Source: Ruegeria intermedia
GTDB taxonomy: Bacteria > Pseudomonadota > Alphaproteobacteria > Rhodobacterales > Rhodobacteraceae
Direction of reading: 5' to 3'
DNA length: 64,000 bases
Assembly: GCF_900129345.1 (NCBI RefSeq)
Contig: NZ_FQVK01000002.1
Location: 186,001 to 250,000 of the forward strand
Positions 53,379-63,565 of this stretch are shown piece after piece. Under the pieces are notes generated by a model. It ran no database searches. It saw only the letters and a list, made by a program, of their open reading frames with translations, and was not told the DNA's origin. Each line of letters opens with the position of its first letter. The first letter of the stretch is position 1. The position numbers and the translations under genes are program-made.

Positions 53379-54236
53379 ATGGCTGAAAATCCACTGATCC
53401 ACGATACCGACGCCGGAATCGAGCGGCTGCTGGAGATCATGCGCCGCCTGCGCGACCCGGACACCGGCTGCCCGTGGGACATCGAACAGGATTTCGCCAC
53501 CATCGCCCCCTACACGATCGAAGAGGCCTATGAGGTCGCCGACGCCATCGAACGCCAGGCCTGGGACGAGCTGAAGGGCGAGTTGGGCGACCTGCTGTTC
53601 CAGTCGGTCTTTCACGCGCAGATGGCCGAAGAGGCCGGCCATTTCACCTTTCAGGACGTGGTGCGCACCATGGCCGACAAGATGGTGGCCCGCCACCCGC
53701 ACGTCTTTGGCGACGAAAGCCGCGACAAGTCTGCCGAACAGCAGACCCGCGACTGGGAGGCGATCAAGGCCGCCGAGCGCGCGGGCAAAGAACAAAAGGG
53801 CGCGCTGGACGGCGTGGCCGCCAACCTGCCCGCCCTGCTGCGCGCCTACAAGCTGCAGAAACGCGCCGCGCGGGTGGGCTTCGACTGGCCCCATGCGGGC
53901 CATGTGCTGGACAAGATCGCCGAAGAGGCCGCCGAACTGACCGAGGCGCGCGACAAGATGGACGCCGACGCGCTCGAGGACGAGTTCGGCGACCTGCTGT
54001 TCGTGATGGTCAACCTGGGCCGCCATCTGGGCATCGAGCCCGAGGCCGCCCTGCGCCGCACCAACGCCAAGTTCACCCGGCGCTTCACCAAGATCGAGGA
54101 ACGTCTCGCCGAACGCGGCAAGACGCCCGAGCAAAGCACGCTCGAGGAGATGGACGCGCTCTGGGACGAGGTGAAGGCCGAGGAACACGCCGCCAACGGC
54201 AAACTCCCGCCGGTCAAGGCCGCAAGCGACGCCTGA
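53379..54236 (+). CDS. mazG: Nucleoside triphosphate pyrophosphohydrolase MazG
   Basis: The 285-residue protein has two MazG domains: EEAYEVADAIERQAWDELKGELGD at about residues 48-72 and EEAAELTEARDKMDADALEDEFGDL at about 186-211 (E-E-x-x-E metal motifs). It hydrolyses NTPs to NMPs, cleaning aberrant nucleotides. ATG 53379 precedes the family start RLLEIMRRLRDPDTGCPWD. Divergent from the amidohydrolase, with 66 bases between. Confidence 0.94.
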   Translation: MAENPLIHDTDAGIERLLEIMRRLRDPDTGCPWDIEQDFATIAPYTIEEAYEVADAIERQAWDELKGELGDLLFQSVFHAQMAEEAGHFTFQDVVRTMADKMVARHPHVFGDESRDKSAEQQTRDWEAIKAAERAGKEQKGALDGVAANLPALLRAYKLQKRAARVGFDWPHAGHVLDKIAEEAAELTEARDKMDADALEDEFGDLLFVMVNLGRHLGIEPEAALRRTNAKFTRRFTKIEERLAERGKTPEQSTLEEMDALWDEVKAEEHAANGKLPPVKAASDA

Positions 54237-54297
54237 AACCGCTGGACAAGCCGGGCCGCGCTTGCCAGTGTCCGCTCTTCAAGACCCCGGAGGCTCC

Positions 54298-55239
54298 ATG
54301 ACCGCGCGCAAGATCATCATCGACACCGACCCCGGACAGGACGACGCCGTCGCCATCCTGCTGGCGCTGGCCAGCCCCGACGAGATCGAGGTGCTGGGCA
54401 TCACCGCCGTCGCCGGCAACGTGCCGCTGGAGCTGACTGCAAAGAATGCGCGCATCGTCTGCGAACTGGCCGGGCGCACCGACATTCCGGTCTTTGCCGG
54501 GTGCGACCGCCCGCTGAAACGCCCGCTGATCACCGCCGAGCACGTGCATGGCAAGACCGGGCTGGACGGCCCCGTCCTGCCTGACCCGCAGATGCCGTTG
54601 GCCGAGGGGCATGGCGTCGATTTCATCATCGACACGCTGCGCGCGCAGGATCCCGGCACCGTTACACTGTGCCCGCTGGGGCCGCTGACCAACATCGCTA
54701 CGGCCTTCCAGAAGGCGCCCGACATCATCGAACGGGTGCAGCAGATCGTCCTGATGGGCGGCGCCTATTTCGAAGTCGGCAACATCACGCCTGCTGCCGA
54801 ATTCAACATTCATGTCGACCCCGAGGCCGCTGATATCGTGTTCAAATCCGGCGTTTCGATCGTGATGATGCCGCTGGACGTGACGCACAAGGCGCTGGTC
54901 ACCAAACCGCGCAACGACGCCTTCCGCGCCCTTGGCACCAAGGTCGGCATCGCGGTTGCCGAGATGACCGACTTCTTCGAACGCTTCGACAAGGAAAAAT
55001 ACGGCAGCGACGGCGCGCCCCTGCACGATCCCTGCGTGACCGCCTACCTGATCCGCCCCGAGCTGTTCTCGGGCCGCCACGTGAACGTCGAGATCGAAAC
55101 CCGGTCGGACCTCACGCTCGGCATGACCGTCGCCGACTGGTGGCGCGTCACCGACCGAAAGCCCAACGCGCTGTTCATCGGCGACGTGGATGCCGACGGG
55201 TTCTTTGCCCTGCTGACCGAACGGCTGGCCCGGCTATGA
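54298..55239 (+). CDS. Inosine-uridine preferring nucleoside hydrolase
   Basis: The 313-residue enzyme has the calcium-binding IIIDTDPGQDDAVAIL at its N-terminus and LMGGAYFEVGNITPAAEFN in the middle, typical of nucleoside hydrolases that split the N-glycosidic bond for purine and pyrimidine salvage. ATG 54298 has CCCCGGAGG four bases upstream. Overlaps the GNAT gene by four bases. Confidence 0.93.
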   Translation: MTARKIIIDTDPGQDDAVAILLALASPDEIEVLGITAVAGNVPLELTAKNARIVCELAGRTDIPVFAGCDRPLKRPLITAEHVHGKTGLDGPVLPDPQMPLAEGHGVDFIIDTLRAQDPGTVTLCPLGPLTNIATAFQKAPDIIERVQQIVLMGGAYFEVGNITPAAEFNIHVDPEAADIVFKSGVSIVMMPLDVTHKALVTKPRNDAFRALGTKVGIAVAEMTDFFERFDKEKYGSDGAPLHDPCVTAYLIRPELFSGRHVNVEIETRSDLTLGMTVADWWRVTDRKPNALFIGDVDADGFFALLTERLARL

Positions 55240-55685
55240 GCGCCGCCCTGCGCCTTGCCCGCCCCGAGGATCTCGACCGCCTGATGGGACTTGTCGCCGC
55301 CTTTCACGCCGAGGCCGGGATCGAACAGGACCCCGACCAGCGCCGCGCGGCGCTTGCGCCCTTGCTGGAAGGCATCCCGCATGGCTGTGTCTACCTGATC
55401 GGCCCTGCGCGCGCGCCGCTGGGCTATGTCATCCTGACCTTCGGTTGGTCGGTCGAGTTCGGGGGCATGGACGGGTTCGTGGACGAAATCTACATCCGCC
55501 CCGCCATTCGCGGCCGCGGCATCGCAACCGAAGTTCTTCTGGCCCTGCCCAAGGCACTGGCCGGGGCCGGCCTCACGGCCCTGCACCTTGAGGTGGATCG
55601 AACCAACGAGGCCGCGCAGAAACTCTACCTTCGAACCGGCTTCAAACCGCGCGACCGCTACATGTTGATGAGCAAAAAGCTTTAG
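55236..55685 (+). CDS. GNAT family N-acetyltransferase
   Basis: The 149-residue protein has the GNAT fold with the acetyl-CoA loop RPAIRGRGIATEVL (R-x-x-G-x-G/A) at about residues 88-101, and LEVDRTNEAAQKLYLRTGF. Substrate unknown. Translationally coupled to the nucleoside hydrolase (ATGA). Its stop overlaps the convergent lipoprotein gene by four bases. Confidence 0.88.
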   Translation: MSAALRLARPEDLDRLMGLVAAFHAEAGIEQDPDQRRAALAPLLEGIPHGCVYLIGPARAPLGYVILTFGWSVEFGGMDGFVDEIYIRPAIRGRGIATEVLLALPKALAGAGLTALHLEVDRTNEAAQKLYLRTGFKPRDRYMLMSKKL

Positions 55686-55852
55686 CGCGACTCACCGCGG
55701 AAGATCAGCCCCGGACTGTAGTACATCTCTTGCACCGGATCATTCTGCGACACCGGTTCGCCGGTGATCGGATAAGTGTCAGGCCCCGCACAGGCCGCCA
55801 GAACACCAACGGAGAGCATCGAAATTACGAGAAGGATTCTTGAAGCAGACAT
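55682..55852 (-). CDS. Small lipoprotein (56 residues)
   Basis: An easily missed gene. ATG 55852 follows AAAGGAGAACGTG, and the 56 residues begin MSASRILLVISMLSV with a lipobox LAAC at residues 18-21, so the mature lipoprotein has 36 residues. It contains PDTYPITGEPVSQNDPVQ and YYSPGLIF. The signal peptide, lipobox and strong ribosome site support a real gene. Function unknown. Its stop lies inside the end of the GNAT gene. Confidence 0.75.
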   Translation of the reverse strand: MSASRILLVISMLSVGVLAACAGPDTYPITGEPVSQNDPVQEMYYSPGLIFRGESR

Positions 55853-56002
55853 CACGTTCTCCTTTTCTGCTGTACTCCCAACCTACGCCCGCCAACGTCG
55901 CACTTGCAGGAACAAGTTCACACATAATCACATTTATGTTTGCTCTTTTCCGCAAAATTGATCCCGGGATCCTGCCGCTGTGGGCGATTCCTCTGCAATT
56001 CC

Positions 56003-56530
56003 CTAGGGTTCTGCGGCATCGGCTCGCAGCGACATTTCGAAGAACAACAATTGCCCCCGGGCGATTTCGGGAATGTCGGAATAGGCATCGCGCAGCTTGA
56101 ACCCCAGCGACAGATACAGCCGAGTCGCAGCTTCCAGCGGTTTTCCGGTGTCCATCCGGATCATCTCGAACCCGTCCTTGCGGCACTGGGCGATCAGCGC
56201 CTGCATGATCGCACAGCCCGCACCGGTTCCCCGGGCTGCCTCGGTCACGAACACGCGCTTGATCTCGGCGATGCCCGGCCCGATCGTCTGGAACATCCCG
56301 CAGCCGACCGCCCTCCCGTCCAGCATCGCCAGTCGGGTCCCGCCCTTGGGCGGCATATGCTCGATCTCGATGGCCGCCAGGACCGCGGCATATTTCTCGG
56401 GCGGATAGAACGTGTTGACGACCTGCCGCGACCGGTCGTCCAGCGTCAGCAGAAAGGCGTGATATTCCCAACACAAACGCCGGACAGCGTCGAACTGGTC
56501 CGGCGTTCTTGGTTCTACGATACTGAGCAT
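56003..56530 (-). CDS. GNAT family N-acetyltransferase
   Basis: The 175-residue enzyme has IKRVFVTEAARGTGAGCAIMQALIA (outline), the acetyl-CoA loop with R-G-T-G-A-G, and AATRLYLSLGFKLRDAY near the end. Substrate unknown. It is 46 bases downstream of eno on the same strand; a short G+C-rich hairpin without a T-tract lies between them. Confidence 0.85.
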   Translation of the reverse strand: MLSIVEPRTPDQFDAVRRLCWEYHAFLLTLDDRSRQVVNTFYPPEKYAAVLAAIEIEHMPPKGGTRLAMLDGRAVGCGMFQTIGPGIAEIKRVFVTEAARGTGAGCAIMQALIAQCRKDGFEMIRMDTGKPLEAATRLYLSLGFKLRDAYSDIPEIARGQLLFFEMSLRADAAEP

Positions 56531-56576
56531 GACGGACCCCCGGCCAATGTCGGGGATCAGCCTAGCAGCTTGCGGG

Positions 56577-57890
<1,314 letters not shown>

Positions 57891-57924
57891 TCATACCAGC
57901 ACGCGGGGAAAAGTAAACCGTGTG

Positions 57925-57987
57925 CGTTATCGCTAACACGCATATTTTCCGGCCTTTAGCGCCAACAGCGGCGTGTTTGCGCCAACA
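57925..57987. promoter_or_regulatory. eno: Three operator-like palindromes upstream of eno
   Basis: Three 14-base sites share TGTTNNCGCNAACA. On the plus strand they are CGTTATCGCTAACA (57925-57938), CTTTAGCGCCAACA (57954-57967) and TGTTTGCGCCAACA (57974-57987). Against the ideal palindrome TGTTAGCGCTAACA they match 12, 11 and 12 of 14. Start-to-start spacings are 29 and 20 bases. Such sites suit a LacI-family regulator. Confidence 0.55.
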
Positions 57988-57989
57988 GG

Positions 57990-58874
57990 TCAGCAGACCG
58001 CCGGGGCCATGGCCCGCGCAATGCGCCGTTCGCGGATGAACGTGTACATGCCCGACCCGATGATCAGCGACGCGCCGATCATGGTCATCAGGTCCGGCCG
58101 TTCACCGAACATCCACATCCCGGCCAGAATCGAGAACAGCAGACGCGTATAGCGGAACGGGGTCAGGGCCGAGGCCTCGCCCACGCGCATCGCCGTGACG
58201 ATGCCGAAGTATCCCAGCACGCCAAAGCCCACCGCGCCGAAATAGGGGCCGACCTGCCCGGCCTGAAGCGGCACCAATGGCTGGCCCGCCATCAGCATCA
58301 GAACGCCCCCCGCCAGCGCCACTGCCGCATAGGCCTGCAACGCCACCACGGCCGAGGCCACCCGCGCATCAAGCCGCCGGGTGATCAGGTCGCGCGCGGC
58401 GATGGCGACCACCGTCGCCACCACGAACAGAGCCTCGGGGCGGAACCCGTCCAGACCGGGGCGGATGACCATCAGCACCCCGGCGAAGCCGACGCCGATC
58501 GCGCTCCACCGCCGCCAGCCAACGTGTTCGCCCAGAAACAGCGCGGCCCCCATGGTTACCGCCAGAGGCATGGCCTGGAACACGGCGGCGACCGTGGACA
58601 GATCGACCAGCGACAAGGCGGTCACGAAGCTGAGCGCGCCGACGGCCTCGGTGCCCGCGCGGATCAGGGGCAAGGGCTGCCAGGCGGCCCGGTCAAAGAT
58701 CCGCTTGCGCGTGACCACCGCCATCAGGGCAAAGGCCAGCCCGCAGAACAGGCCCAGCACCAGCATGACCTGCCCGGTCGGCACGGAAGTCGAAAGGTGC
58801 TTGATGAACATGTCCTCAAGCGTGAAGGCGGCCATCGCCCCGATGATCAGCAGAATGCCGTTAACGTTGTGCAT
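57990..58874 (-). CDS. DMT-superfamily (EamA/RhaT-like) transporter
   Basis: The 294-residue protein has ten hydrophobic helices in two EamA repeats; MHNVNGILLIIGAMAAFTLED starts the first (conserved Glu/Asp), and LTPFRYTRLLFSILAGMWMFGERPD ends the second (outline). ATG 58874 has ACGGAG about ten bases upstream. Substrate unknown. It lies upstream of eno on the same strand. Confidence 0.83.
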   Translation of the reverse strand: MHNVNGILLIIGAMAAFTLEDMFIKHLSTSVPTGQVMLVLGLFCGLAFALMAVVTRKRIFDRAAWQPLPLIRAGTEAVGALSFVTALSLVDLSTVAAVFQAMPLAVTMGAALFLGEHVGWRRWSAIGVGFAGVLMVIRPGLDGFRPEALFVVATVVAIAARDLITRRLDARVASAVVALQAYAAVALAGGVLMLMAGQPLVPLQAGQVGPYFGAVGFGVLGYFGIVTAMRVGEASALTPFRYTRLLFSILAGMWMFGERPDLMTMIGASLIIGSGMYTFIRERRIARAMAPAVC

Positions 58875-59018
58875 GCGCGCATCTCCGTCCGGCGGGCCAT
58901 TCCGGCCCGACCGGCGCAGGAAATCCCGATTGCCCCCGTCTGGCAACCCGCAACCTTTCCACGAATGATGAATTGATTTGAGCCGACCGTTCGCGTTTCG
59001 TGATGGGTCGGCGCCGGA

Positions 59019-59432
59019 TCAGTCCTTGTCCAGCGGCACGCCGTACAATTCCAGCCGGTGCCCCTTCAGCCGATAGCCCAACTTGGCGGCAATCTTCTCT
59101 TGCAGGGCTTCGATCTCGGGGTCCACGAATTCGATCACCTCGCCCGAGTTCATGTCGATCAGGTGATCGTGGTGGTCGCGCTCGGCATCCTCATAGCGCG
59201 CGCGCCCATCGCCGAATTCCAGCCGATCGAGAATTCCGGCCTCTTCGAACAGTTTGACGGTGCGATAGACGGTTGCGATCGAGATGCCCGCATCCAGCGC
59301 CGATGCACGGGCGTACAGTTCCTCGACATCCGGATGGTCGTCGCTTTGTTCCAGCACGGTCGCGATGGTCCGGCGCTGGCCGGTCATGCGCAGGCCCTTG
59401 GCTTCGCAACGCGCGATGATCGTGTCCGGCAT
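59019..59432 (-). CDS. fur: Fur-family transcriptional regulator (Fur/Mur)
   Basis: The 137-residue regulator has a winged helix (about residues 10-80; ISIATVYRTVKLFEEAGIL) and a metal-binding dimer domain with DHHDHLIDMNSGEVIEF. It lacks the H-H-H heme region of Irr and the C-x-x-C of Zur/PerR, so it fits Fur. In alphaproteobacteria this orthologue often responds to manganese (Mur) rather than iron; the sequence cannot decide. Confidence 0.88.
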   Translation of the reverse strand: MPDTIIARCEAKGLRMTGQRRTIATVLEQSDDHPDVEELYARASALDAGISIATVYRTVKLFEEAGILDRLEFGDGRARYEDAERDHHDHLIDMNSGEVIEFVDPEIEALQEKIAAKLGYRLKGHRLELYGVPLDKD

Positions 59433-59513
59433 GGCACCCCTCAGAATCCGTTCGGGTCTCTGTCTTAGTCTGTCCGAACGGATTTCGCCACCGTGTTTTG
59501 CACCCGTGCCGCG

Positions 59514-60218
59514 TCAACCGGCCAGGCGCAGATCGGCCCAGACCGGCAGGTGGTCCGAGGCGATATGCGCGGGCCGTTCCCCGTGCACACCGTGGGCCAG
59601 CGCCTCGAGCCCGCCACCCAGCGCGATCCGGTCCAGCGCGCCCAGAGGCTGCGCGGCGGGAAAACTGGGCACCGGCGGCAGGAACCGCATGTCGGGGGCC
59701 AGGCGATCAAGGATCGGCTGGCGCGACCATTCGTTGAAATCCCCCGCCCAGACGGTGGGCATCCGGTCCAGCGCGCGGCCGTCCTGCCGCAGGTGAAGGA
59801 TCTGCTGGCGGCGCCACGCCGAGAACAGACCCAAATGCATGCCCATCACCCGCAAAGGCCCGATATGGGTGTCGAACTCGACCCGGACCGCCCCGCGCGG
59901 TTCCAGCCCCGGCAGATCGTGATGCGCGGCGCGGCGCACCCGGATGTGGTCGCCCCGCCAGATCACCGCGTTGCCATGCCATCCCAGACTGCCCGCACCA
60001 CCCAGATCGACGATCTTCCACCCGGCCTCGTCCAGCATGAAATGCGGCAGCGCCGCCGGGCGCGGCGGCAGGCGTTTGTCGGCCTCTTGCAGCACCACGA
60101 TATCGGCGCCCAGCCGGTCCAGCACCTGCAGGATGCGCTGCGGCTGGCGTCGCAGGTCCAGTCCGACGCATTTCTGGATGTTGTAGCTGGCAAGGCGCAG
60201 CTTGGGCAATGTGGTCAT
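59514..60218 (-). CDS. Endonuclease/exonuclease/phosphatase family protein
   Basis: The 234-residue protein has the EEP motifs in order: ASYNIQKCVG near residue 10, VVLQEADKRLP near 40, AGDFNEW near 170 and ASDHLPVWADL at the end. These place the metal-binding Asn, Glu, Asp, Asn, Asp and His. It could act on DNA, phosphoinositides or sphingomyelin-type substrates; no signal peptide is present. It stands alone between fur and selO. Confidence 0.87.
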   Translation of the reverse strand: MTTLPKLRLASYNIQKCVGLDLRRQPQRILQVLDRLGADIVVLQEADKRLPPRPAALPHFMLDEAGWKIVDLGGAGSLGWHGNAVIWRGDHIRVRRAAHHDLPGLEPRGAVRVEFDTHIGPLRVMGMHLGLFSAWRRQQILHLRQDGRALDRMPTVWAGDFNEWSRQPILDRLAPDMRFLPPVPSFPAAQPLGALDRIALGGGLEALAHGVHGERPAHIASDHLPVWADLRLAG

Positions 60219-60304
60219 CGGTATTCTACGGTTCTACCCCGTCAGGATTCGCAGGATCGCGCCCGGACGCAAGCCGATAGTTCAGCACAGATGCCGAAAC
60301 CCGC

Positions 60305-61723
60305 TCAGGTGCCGCAAAAGGTGGCATGCACTACCTCGTCCTGCGCGGGCGGGCGCATCAGGTCGGCGGCGTCGGGCTGGTCGTCATAGGGCCGGGCCAG
60401 CACCGCGTTCAGCCGGTGGAACGGGGCATAGTCGCCCTGAACAGCGGCCTGGATCATCTGCTCGACCCGGTGGTTGCGCGGGATGAAGGCCGGGTTGGCC
60501 GCGTGCATCACCGCGGCCGGGTCCGCCTCGCGCGTCAGTCGCGCGCGCCACCCCTCGGCCCAGCCGTCAAAAGCCGCCGGATCGGTGAACTGGTCCCGCG
60601 CCGCATCGCTGCCCAGTGCGCGGAAGGTGTTGGTGAAATCGGCCTGGTTCTGCGCCATCCGCGTCAGCAGGTCCGAGATCAGTGCACGGTCGCCGTCCTC
60701 CTCGGTGGTCAGGCCGATCTTGGCCCGGAACCGGCGCAGCCAGTGCTGCTGCATCAATTCGGGCATGGCATGTACGATCTCGGTCGCCTCTTCCACGGCG
60801 GCCTGCTTGTCCTCGATCTGCTGGATCAGCGCCGTCGCCAGCTGCGCCAGGTTCCACACCGCGATTTCGGGCTGGTTGGAATAGGCATAGCGCCCCATCC
60901 GGTCGATCGAACTGTAGACGGTGTTCGGATGATAGCTGTCCATGAAGGCGCAGGGGCCATAGTCGATGGTTTCGCCCGAGATGGCGCAGTTGTCGGTGTT
61001 CATCACCCCGTGGATGAAGCCCACCGCCATCCATTGCGCGATCAGCTCGGCCTGCGCGTCACGCACGGCGCGCAGCAGGCCCATCGGCCCGATGGCCTCC
61101 GGATAGTGGCGTTCAATGGCATAATCGGTCAGCCGCCGCAGGTCGGCGATCTGGCCGCGCGCGGCGAATACCTGGAACGTGCCCACCCGCAGATGGCTTT
61201 GCGCCACGCGCGTCAGCACCGCGCCGGGCATCGGGCCCTCGCGCAGCACGACCTCGCCGGTTTCCACCGCCGCCAAGGCGCGCGTGGTGGGAATGCCCAG
61301 CGCGTGCATCGCCTCGGACACGACATATTCGCGCAGAACCGGCCCCAGCCAGGCCCGCCCGTCCCCCTGCCGCGAAAACGGCGTGCGCCCCGAGCCCTTG
61401 AGCTGAATGTCGCGGCGGATCCCGTCCGTGCCGACCACCTCGCCCAGCAGCACCGCGCGCCCGTCGCCCAGCTGCGGGTTGTAATTGCCGAACTGGTGGC
61501 CAGAATACAGCTGCGCCAGCGGCTCGGCCCCGTCAGGCAGCGTATTGCCCGCAAACACCTGGGCCATGTCCTGCGCGTCACCGGGCGAGATGCCCAGCAC
61601 CCGCGCCAGATCATCATTGAGAGCCACCAGCCGCGGCGCGCGCACGGGCTCGGGCGACTGGCGCGCATAGAACGCACCGGGCAGCCGGGCATAGGAGTTG
61701 TCGAAGGGGATCGTCAGGGTCAT
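60305..61723 (-). CDS. selO: Protein adenylyltransferase SelO
   Basis: The 472-residue protein (YdiU/SelO) is a pseudokinase that AMPylates proteins on Ser, Thr or Tyr in redox stress. It has [65 protein letters not shown] and DYGPCAFMD (key residues). The C-terminal selenocysteine region is replaced by HATFCGT, ending in a Cys as in many bacterial forms. ATG 61723 fits the family N-terminus. Confidence 0.94.
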   Translation of the reverse strand: MTLTIPFDNSYARLPGAFYARQSPEPVRAPRLVALNDDLARVLGISPGDAQDMAQVFAGNTLPDGAEPLAQLYSGHQFGNYNPQLGDGRAVLLGEVVGTDGIRRDIQLKGSGRTPFSRQGDGRAWLGPVLREYVVSEAMHALGIPTTRALAAVETGEVVLREGPMPGAVLTRVAQSHLRVGTFQVFAARGQIADLRRLTDYAIERHYPEAIGPMGLLRAVRDAQAELIAQWMAVGFIHGVMNTDNCAISGETIDYGPCAFMDSYHPNTVYSSIDRMGRYAYSNQPEIAVWNLAQLATALIQQIEDKQAAVEEATEIVHAMPELMQQHWLRRFRAKIGLTTEEDGDRALISDLLTRMAQNQADFTNTFRALGSDAARDQFTDPAAFDGWAEGWRARLTREADPAAVMHAANPAFIPRNHRVEQMIQAAVQGDYAPFHRLNAVLARPYDDQPDAADLMRPPAQDEVVHATFCGT

Positions 61724-61789
61724 GGCGCAAACATATGATCTGTGCGCAGTATTGCCAGCACCAAATCCCATCGCCGTGAAAGGCCCGCC

Positions 61790-62221
61790 ATGACCGCCGA
61801 CCAGATCATCGACCACCTGCAACTGCATCCCCACCCCGAAGGCGGCTGGTATACCGAGACATGGCGCGCGGACAACACAGGCCGCCCGACCGCGACCTGC
61901 ATCCATTTCCTGCTGAAACAGGGCGAGGTCAGCCACTGGCACCGGGTCGATGCGACCGAGATCTGGCTGTTTCACGCCGGCGCGCCGCTGATCCTGTCGA
62001 TCAGCGAAACCGATACCGGACCGGCAAGCGATCACATTCTGTCGCCTGACCTGAGCGCGGGCGCGCCGCAGGTCATCGTACCCGCCGGGCATTGGCAGGC
62101 CGCCCGCAGCACTGGGAACTACACGCTGGTCAGCTGCGTGGTCTCACCCGGGTTCCGGTTCGAAGGGTTCGAATTGGCGCCCCCGGATTTCGACATCCCG
62201 CGCATGCCACGCAACGACTGA
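61790..62221 (+). CDS. DUF985 cupin protein
   Basis: The 143-residue cupin has the DUF985 start [15 protein letters not shown] and the motif [20 protein letters not shown], with His residues of the cupin metal or ligand site. The second cupin strand follows as [10 protein letters not shown]. Function unknown. It is divergent from selO with 66 bases between. Confidence 0.88.
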   Translation: MTADQIIDHLQLHPHPEGGWYTETWRADNTGRPTATCIHFLLKQGEVSHWHRVDATEIWLFHAGAPLILSISETDTGPASDHILSPDLSAGAPQVIVPAGHWQAARSTGNYTLVSCVVSPGFRFEGFELAPPDFDIPRMPRND

Positions 62222-62263
62222 TCGTCTCTTGTTTTTTAGGGGAACAACCGCCCTGATTGCACC

Positions 62264-63454
62264 ATGATCAATGCCCTGATTCTTGCCGCGGTCGTGCTGA
62301 CCGGTGCCGTTCTGACCTGGCCCAGGCTGGCCAACGCCCCGTTGTGGCGGGCCACGATCACGCCGCTGGCCTAGATCATCGGCAGCGGGTTCCTGGTGCT
62401 GGGGCCGATCCTGGATGTCAGCTATGGCGGCTATGCACCGCTGGTGATGCTGGCCCTGTGCGCGCTGGCCTATGCGTTCGGCGGCGCGATCCGGTTCAAC
62501 ATCGCGCAGAACGCCCGCCGCACGCGGCCGTTCCCCCTGTTGCAACGGCTGGAAACCGCTGCATCGGCGGTTCTGGCCTTCGCCTATTTCATCTCGGTCG
62601 CCCATTACCTGAACCTGTTCGGTGCCTTCGGCGTCAGCCTCACCCAGCTGGACGACGCCTGTCACGCGAACCTGCTGACCACGGCGGTGTTCACCTTCAT
62701 CCTCGCCATCGGCTGGACGCGGGGGTTTGCGGCGCTGGAACGGCTGGAACAGGTTTCGGTCGGGATCAAGCTGGCGATCATCGCCGGGCTGATCATCGGT
62801 CTGGCCGCATATTTCGGCAAGACCGCAGGGGCCGGCGCGCTGGCTTTCGACCCGCCACAGGTTACCGGATGGGCGGCGATCACCCTGGCGGCGGGGCTGC
62901 TGATCACGGTGCAGGGGTTCGAGACCTCTCGCTATCTGGGCGCCACCTATGACGCGCCGGTTCGGGTGCGGTCGATGCGGATGGCGCAAGGGATCTCGAC
63001 CGTGATCTACATGGTCTATGTGGTGCTGCTGACCTATGCGGTCGACACCGACCCGCGGGCGTTGGACGAAACCACGATCATCGACATGATGCACCTGGTG
63101 GCGCCGATCCTGCCGCTGCTGCTGGTGGCCGCCGCGCTGAGCGCGCAGTTCAGCGCCGCCATTGCCGACACTGCCGGATCAGGCGGGTTGATCGCCGAGG
63201 TCACCGCGGGCCGGATCCCCGAAAAGCTGGCCTATGCCTTGCCGGTCGGGCTGGGCATCCTGCTGACCTGGTCCTTCAACATCTTCGAGATCATCAGCTA
63301 TGCATCCCGCGCCTTTGCGCTCTACTATGCCATCCAGGCCCTGATTGCCGCCGTATCGGCCCATCAAGGCGGCCGCCCGCTCGGAACTGCGCTTGGTGCC
63401 GGTTTGTCGGTGCTGGGGCTCGCGATTGCCGTGTTCGGGACCCCTGTCGAGTAA
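62264..63454 (+). pseudogene. Membrane permease gene with an in-frame TAG at codon 37
   Basis: ATG 62264 starts a hydrophobic protein (MINALILAAVVLTGAVL ...). TAG 62372-62374 interrupts it at codon 37, between ITPLA and IIGSGFLVLG, and the same frame then stays open to TAA 63452-63454, 396 codons in all. TCG to TAG, a single base, would restore a serine. About ten hydrophobic helices are seen, with TVQGFETSRYLGATYDAP and LSAQFSAAIADTAGSGGL. The fold recalls APC-type permeases but I do not recognise a family. A GTG at 62396 could restart a shorter protein, but lacks the first helix. Confidence 0.72.
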
Positions 63455-63565
63455 GCACCCCGACCGCGCGCGCAACCCTGCGGTGGGCACGACCGTCCGA
63501 CTTGACGCCTATCAAGGACGCCCACGCCCCGGCCCGGTAGATTGCGGCTCTGAAAGGACGGGCCA

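Noticed and set aside
55776..56100. Plus-strand open frames between the two GNAT genes
   Set aside because: They lack ribosome sites and lie opposite the small lipoprotein gene and its upstream region.
61720..61733. Fourth copy of the eno-type palindrome at the selO start
   Set aside because: Only 10 of 14 positions match and it overlaps the start codon; no second site is near.
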